Assembly (NCBI GenBank): GCA_028023455.1
Contig: JAQFVV010006353.1
Location: 188,001-252,000 of the forward strand
Source: Epiperipatus broadwayi
Lineage: Eukaryota > Onychophora > Udeonychophora > Euonychophora > Peripatidae
DNA length: 64,000 bases
Direction of reading: 5' to 3'
The notes under the pieces were generated by a model. It was not told the DNA's origin, did not search any database, and was given only the letters and a program-made list of their open reading frames with translations. Shown here in pieces: positions 59,481 to 64,000 of the stretch (position 1 is the stretch's first letter; every line of letters begins with the position of its first letter). Made by a program: the position numbers and the translations under genes.

Positions 59481-60088
59481 ATTTATTAATGGACTAATAT
59501 TTCTTTTCATAGGCGTATGAAATTGATATTAATTTCCTACAAATGCTCCTTATATATAACACCACTAAAATTTTAACTGATAAAAAAAATGTATATATAT
59601 TTCTTTTTGTGTTGTCTTACTCTACAAAAATGTTGTATATCACATTACTATTTACACATCTTACAACTGTATATGTTTCAAATGAGAATATATATATATA
59701 CAAACTTCTTTATAAATCTTGATTTATTATAATATGAACTATTATAACGTATAATATACTATATTATTTTATGGATTTTGCTCAAGGAACAACTAAAAAA
59801 AAAAAAAAAAAGAACAATACAAATATTCCATAATACATATACCTTAAAACTATTCTAACAAACAATCTTAACTTTTCATTACATTGACTTCTTAAATGCC
59901 ATCCTTAAAATAATTCCCTATAATTATTTAATTAAATCAACCTATTACCCTCTTTTTTCAATTAACACCATATTCATTATGGTTTCATTTCATTAATAAA
60001 TTCCTTCTTTTATAATTCTTTCATATGATCTAATACATTGTAAAGGTTCTACTTTAAAATCTTTCTTTAAATTTACTCATATGTAATG

Positions 60089-60218
60089 AAAAGTTAACAT
60101 TTAGTCAAGCGTTGGTGGTCGAGAGATTAGCACAGCTGCCTTACAAGCAGTTGTCCCAGTTTAGCGGGTTCGCTCCCCAGCTGATGCTAGGACACATGAA
60201 AAAAAAAGTTAACATTTA
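60089..60218 (+). mobile_element. tRNA-Val-derived SINE, copy 3, with target duplication
   Basis: Element 60104-60203 between AAAAGTTAACATTTA (60089-60103 and 60204-60218). GTCAAGCGTTGGTGGTCGAG, anticodon arm GCTGC-CTTACAA-GCAGT (TAC, valine), B box GGGTTCGCTCCC and an A tail. This is the best kept copy, and it lies in the loop of the fold-back. Confidence 0.86.
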
Positions 60219-60291
60219 GAAGAGTTTTAAGGTAAGAGTATTTGTTATATATTTGTATTTATTGTTTTTTATGTATTTTTTAGTTGTTTTT

Positions 60292-60328
60292 TGATAAAGA
60301 CTATAAAATAATATACTGTAGTCGAAAC
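60292..60328 (+). other. Penelope-type hairpin motif, variant
   Basis: TGATAAAGACT, an AT-rich loop, then AGTCGAAACATT. GACT pairs with AGTC. The first part (TGATAA for CTGAGGA) is worn. Confidence 0.45.
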
Positions 60329-60399
60329 ATTGGATATATTATTGTACATTATAATAGTTCATATTATAATAAATCAAGATTTATAAAGAAGTTTGTGTG

Positions 60400-61525
60400 T
60401 GGTTTGTTGTATGTATATTGAAATAAATGGGCTATTTTTAAAATAGAAAAAAACTGTGTCTGTTGGTTATTTTTTAATTTGAATGTTTTTAAAATGAACT
60501 GATAATTTTCATTTAGTATAGTATCTGAATCGATTTGTTTTTATTGGTTTAATCCCCTCTCCCCAAATAAATAAGTGAAATCAATAATTAATACAATGTA
60601 GCAAATCAAATATATAATTACATTTGAACTTTAAATTAAACATAGCTCAATGTACAACATTTAGAATGCTTTTAAGTCATAGCCGGTGGGAGGGTGATTT
60701 ACTCCCTTTGTTTATAATTACATTTAATAAAAAGCAATACTTTGAATTATCGTAACACTTCTTTAATTAACTCTGAATTAAAAAGAAAACTCAAATTAAA
60801 GGAAGTTAAAAGCCATTATAATAGTAATTTATTTATATCTGTTTTTCATTTAGTATTGAATTATTAATTTTTTCTTTAATCCACTTATTCCAAAGATTTT
60901 TTTTTTGTTTTTGTTTCGTTAATTAACCAACTTAATTCCTTACTTGATAATTACCCAAAACGATTAGATACGTCATAATGAAGTAGTTTTTTTTTTTCTC
61001 AAATTAAAAATCTGTTACAATATTCGATCTCACTTTTTCCAAATCTATTTCATACTATATTCTTCTAATGTTAATATAATGGCTTTAAAATTAGACATTT
61101 TCTTTATTTATCTAATCTTTTAATTTCCTCTCATATATGCCTCAATTTTTAGAATATATCCAAAGCAATTCCTTTCCTTAACTTTTTTCCCCTCCATCAT
61201 TTTAGAGGGATATTCTAAATATCCAAATATATTATTCTCCAAGCTTCTTTTCAATTTTGTTTTCTTAAATCATATCATTTATAATCATATAATCTGATTT
61301 TACCACATATTTAGTCAATCCTATTCCTAATTTTGTTAAGCTAATCTTATAATCTGCAAGAATAGCCACATATTGACTAAATTCTTCAGCCAATATTAAT
61401 TCCATATTTTTATAAACATTTATCTATCAAGGTTTATCTTTTGAATAAATAAATAATTTAATTTTGCAAATATATATTTTTATATAGATTTCTTAAGTGA
61501 TTTTTTTAAAAAAAAAAACCAATAT
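60400..61525. other. AT-rich DNA, no gene seen
   Basis: No recognised feature. A T-rich pyrimidine strand runs at 60890-61450. Confidence 0.5.
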
Positions 61526-61529
61526 CATT

Positions 61530-61685
61530 CGTCTAATATAACGTGTGTTATTACTAACAGATGAATGTATTTGGAATATTTAAATAAAGTTAAATTTTTC
61601 TCAAGACATTCAATACTTACATTAGATGATGGAAATAGTCCAATATACAAATAAAACACCATCATCACAAACCTTCAGGAAAACA
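61530..61685 (+). repeat. Relative of the 50.9-kb palindrome arm
   Basis: GTGTGTTATTACTAACAGAT, GAATGTATTTGGAATATTTA, ATAAAGTTA, TCAATACTTACATTAGATGA, TGGAAATAGTCCAATATA and CATCATCACAAACC match 51095-51238 in order. Confidence 0.6.
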
Positions 61686-61949
61686 CAATTTATCATCAGT
61701 ATGAAACAAGTTATTCTACTACAGACCTTTCAAAGTTTTTCTTTACATAAAAACTTATCTAATTTGTAGATGAGATTTTTCTTCTTTTATTAAAAAAAGT
61801 AAAGCCGTAACATTCACTATATTTAGTTCCAAGAATTCCTTGCATACATGGTACATAGCCTATAATAACTCACAAATTATCAATAAGCATTGATTATAAT
61901 AGAATATGTATTCATTGGGCTGGAAGTGTAGAATATTTTCAATATCTTA

Positions 61950-62445
61950 CACATATATAACAATTTTTATTAGTCATTCATTAGACTAGAAGTTATTCAC
62001 TTAATGAATACTTCTGTAGTATGATTTTACACCATTCCTCATGCAGGGTAGGGACTAGTTTCTATCTGCTTTTAACACCTTGTGTGAGTCTAGTGAAAAT
62101 TACATTTCATTAAGTGGATAATCTCTAGCCTAATGAATGACTCATAAAAATTATTAATATACTTTCATCAAGTGGTTTGTGTCGAAGTTATGAGACCAGT
62201 AAGTTTAAAACATCAATTAAACTGTAGTAATTGGCTATCTATATAAGATAAAGATATGTGTCAGAGACTGTGATCTTTTCCAACTAATTAGTGCTAGTTC
62301 AGCATGAACTGTGCATTATGGGGATCAAACATCTTTGGTCATATATTTATGATTACACCTCTCCAGATGTTAAAAGTGGATGGAAACTAGTCCCTACTCT
62401 GAGAGTAATAAAAATTACATTACAGAAACATTATACATATATAAC
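61950..62445. repeat. Palindromic repeat family D, copy 3
   Basis: TTATTAGTCATTCATTAGAC, CACTTAATGAATACTTCTGT, GTAGGGACTAGTTTCTATCT, TCATTAAGTGGATAATCTCT and a second half with GGCTATCTATATAAGATAAA, AGCATGAACTGTGCATTATG and GGAAACTAGTCCCTACTCTG. This is the most complete copy and shows arm, spacer and inverted arm in order. Confidence 0.65.
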
Positions 62446-62449
62446 ATGA

Positions 62450-64000
62450 TTGCAAAACATCAATCACTCCTCTTATCCTCACCACTCAATTCAGAGTATC
62501 TTTATTCACAAGGAATGTTACTGAAAAAAAAAAAAAATTGGGGGGAGTGACATTTTATATTTGACTTTTCAATTAATAATATGCACTAGGTTTATTTCTT
62601 ATAACATGATTGTAACAAAAAAAATTTTTAAAATATAATAAATTGAAAAGCACATTTACATATATAGTGTGTGTTCACTCAAAAATAAAAAATGTATTGC
62701 AAAGTATCTTCACTTTTTAGATAAATTGAATAAGGTATCGGAGGTTCACCACAATTAAATGTTTTTAATATCATTTGTCTTCTGCAACTTTTTTTCACTC
62801 AATGTCATTATTAACTTTGGAATTTATAGTCATCCCTACTTCCTTTATCCATTTGTTTCCAGATTAAAACTTTCTCTTGCACTGTAATACATCGAGTTTT
62901 GTTTTTACTGCGAATAAGCTCTTAAATTTAATATTAAATCATTATTATTTAACAGAATGTAATAAATTTGACAATTGATATTTGTTCAGAAATGAAGCAA
63001 ATTCTAAAAAAATCACATTTGATTTCTTTAAATATTGATAAAATTATATCATAATCAAAACAAAAGCCCTATTTTTTCATTCAATTGTCAATGTGCATTT
63101 TTTTTAAAAATTTTGATATGTTTTTAAAATGTAAACGAGTAAATATCAATATTTGACAAATCTATTCATTTTAAGCTTTAAAAGTTTAAAAAATTTTAAG
63201 AATTTTTACAGTATTGCAATATATTCTAATAGCATGACATGCCCGAAGGAAATTTGTATTTTAAAAAAATATAACGTGCTATATATAAAAATAAAAGATT
63301 TTCATACAAAATAAGAAATAATTTATGTTCTTGATTTTTAACAATTACAAAATTATTGTACAAAAATAATTATGAATCTCAACAAACTTCACAAAAAAAA
63401 ACTAGTTTTTTGTTATTCAAACTATTTTCTCCAAATGGTCTCATAAAATTAGAAATGTCAAAAATATAAGATTGCCATAAAGGCAGGATTTAGTGATCTT
63501 TCAAGTGGAATTTTCAATATCCTGACATCTATAGAATTTTTTTAGAATTAAAATAAAATTAGATATCTAAAAAGTTAGCATTTTCCTCAATAAGTGATAA
63601 ATTGACACTCATACAGATTACTTTAGGAGAGAATTAAAGCAGTTAAGCTTCCTGATGCAATATGTTTTAGCTATTTTATCGCTTAAGATACTTTATAAAT
63701 TTCAAAACTTTTAGCTTTACACCAAGAAAATATTTTGCACACATACTATAACACATCAAATCAATGAATAAAATGTGCTTCCAATTTCACCTGAAAAAAT
63801 ATTAATAATAGTAATCATGCACAACCTTCCAAGACAGAAAAATTGGTTGTTTCCATATTGAAAAGTTTATCCAATTCATTAATTTTAATGTGTTTACATT
63901 TTTTTTTGAATAGTACATAATGGAAGCAGTATATATTGATACAGCTATACACAGCTTCACTATATTTAATACTCTGTGGTACTTTTGCTGCATAACAAAT
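62450..64000. other. AT-rich DNA, no gene seen
   Basis: No recognised element or coding frame was identified. The 63-codon minus-strand frame at 63802-63993 has no features. Confidence 0.5.

Larger units (their letters stand above)
59698..60398. repeat. Fold-back unit with arms of about 180 bases, SINE in the loop
   Basis: Left arm CAAACTTCTTTATAAATCTT, GATTTATTATAATATGAACT, CAAGGAACAACTAAAAAA, CATATACCTTAAAACTATTC (59700-59875). The complementary right arm is 60212-60396 (GAAGAGTTTTAAGGTAAGAG ... AAGATTTATAAAGAAGTTTG). The loop holds AT-rich DNA and the SINE. The right arm alone keeps a clear GTAGTCGAAAC motif. Confidence 0.68.

Overview
This is a 64-kb stretch of strongly AT-rich eukaryotic, almost certainly invertebrate animal, DNA. 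I find no host protein-coding gene, rRNA or functional tRNA. What can be recognised is a deep, nested deposit of transposable elements: two endonuclease/RT LINE families (here called A and B), a third older LINE (E), a Penelope-like element with a GIY-YIG endonuclease, two Gypsy-type LTR elements, a mariner transposase remnant, a tRNA-Val-derived SINE, small hAT-like and piggyBac-like elements, and several unnamed families of near-palindromic fold-back elements. LINE A resembles the RTE-like elements often annotated as craniofacial development protein 2-like in invertebrate genomes and ends in a GAT/ATG triplet repeat. That points to an arthropod or another invertebrate, but the species cannot be fixed from this sequence.

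Layout. 0.5-2.3 kb: two copies of a Penelope GIY-YIG terminus facing each other, followed by a conserved hairpin motif. 2.6-8.9 kb: fold-back elements, a mariner remnant, a diverged tandem repeat and LINE A fragments. 9.5-14.0 kb: a LINE A copy interrupted by another repeat, then the nearly complete LINE A (10754-14012), which gives the longest reading frames of the window. 14.2-20 kb: fold-back elements, a second palindromic family (D) and a LINE A copy split by a fold-back insertion with a 13-bp target duplication. 20.6-21.0 kb: tandem units related to the LINE B tail. 22.3-26.5 kb: decayed LINE E. 26.7-36.1 kb: fold-back, hAT-like, SINE, piggyBac-like and TIR-bounded units. 36.3-39.7 kb: a Gypsy-type LTR element with two LTRs, a 5-bp target duplication and RT deleted. 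41.4-46.1 kb: a rearranged LINE A and a minus-strand LINE B with a SINE. 50.9-51.2 kb: a hairpin palindrome. 52.1-53.5 kb: LINE B. 53.55-56.45 kb: a Gypsy gag-pol fossil. 57.6-62.5 kb: Penelope-type motifs, family D, a SINE and a fold-back. The rest is AT-rich DNA without recognisable content.

None of the coding elements is intact; all carry frameshifts, stops or deletions. The most interesting themes are (i) repeated fold-back architecture in several unrelated families, (ii) a recurring CTGAGGAAG...GAAAC hairpin motif linked to the Penelope element, and (iii) clean nesting (SINE in LINE B duplication, fold-back in LINE A, LINE A in family D, fold-back in Gypsy) that gives relative ages. Calls rest on reading motifs by eye; no database search was possible.
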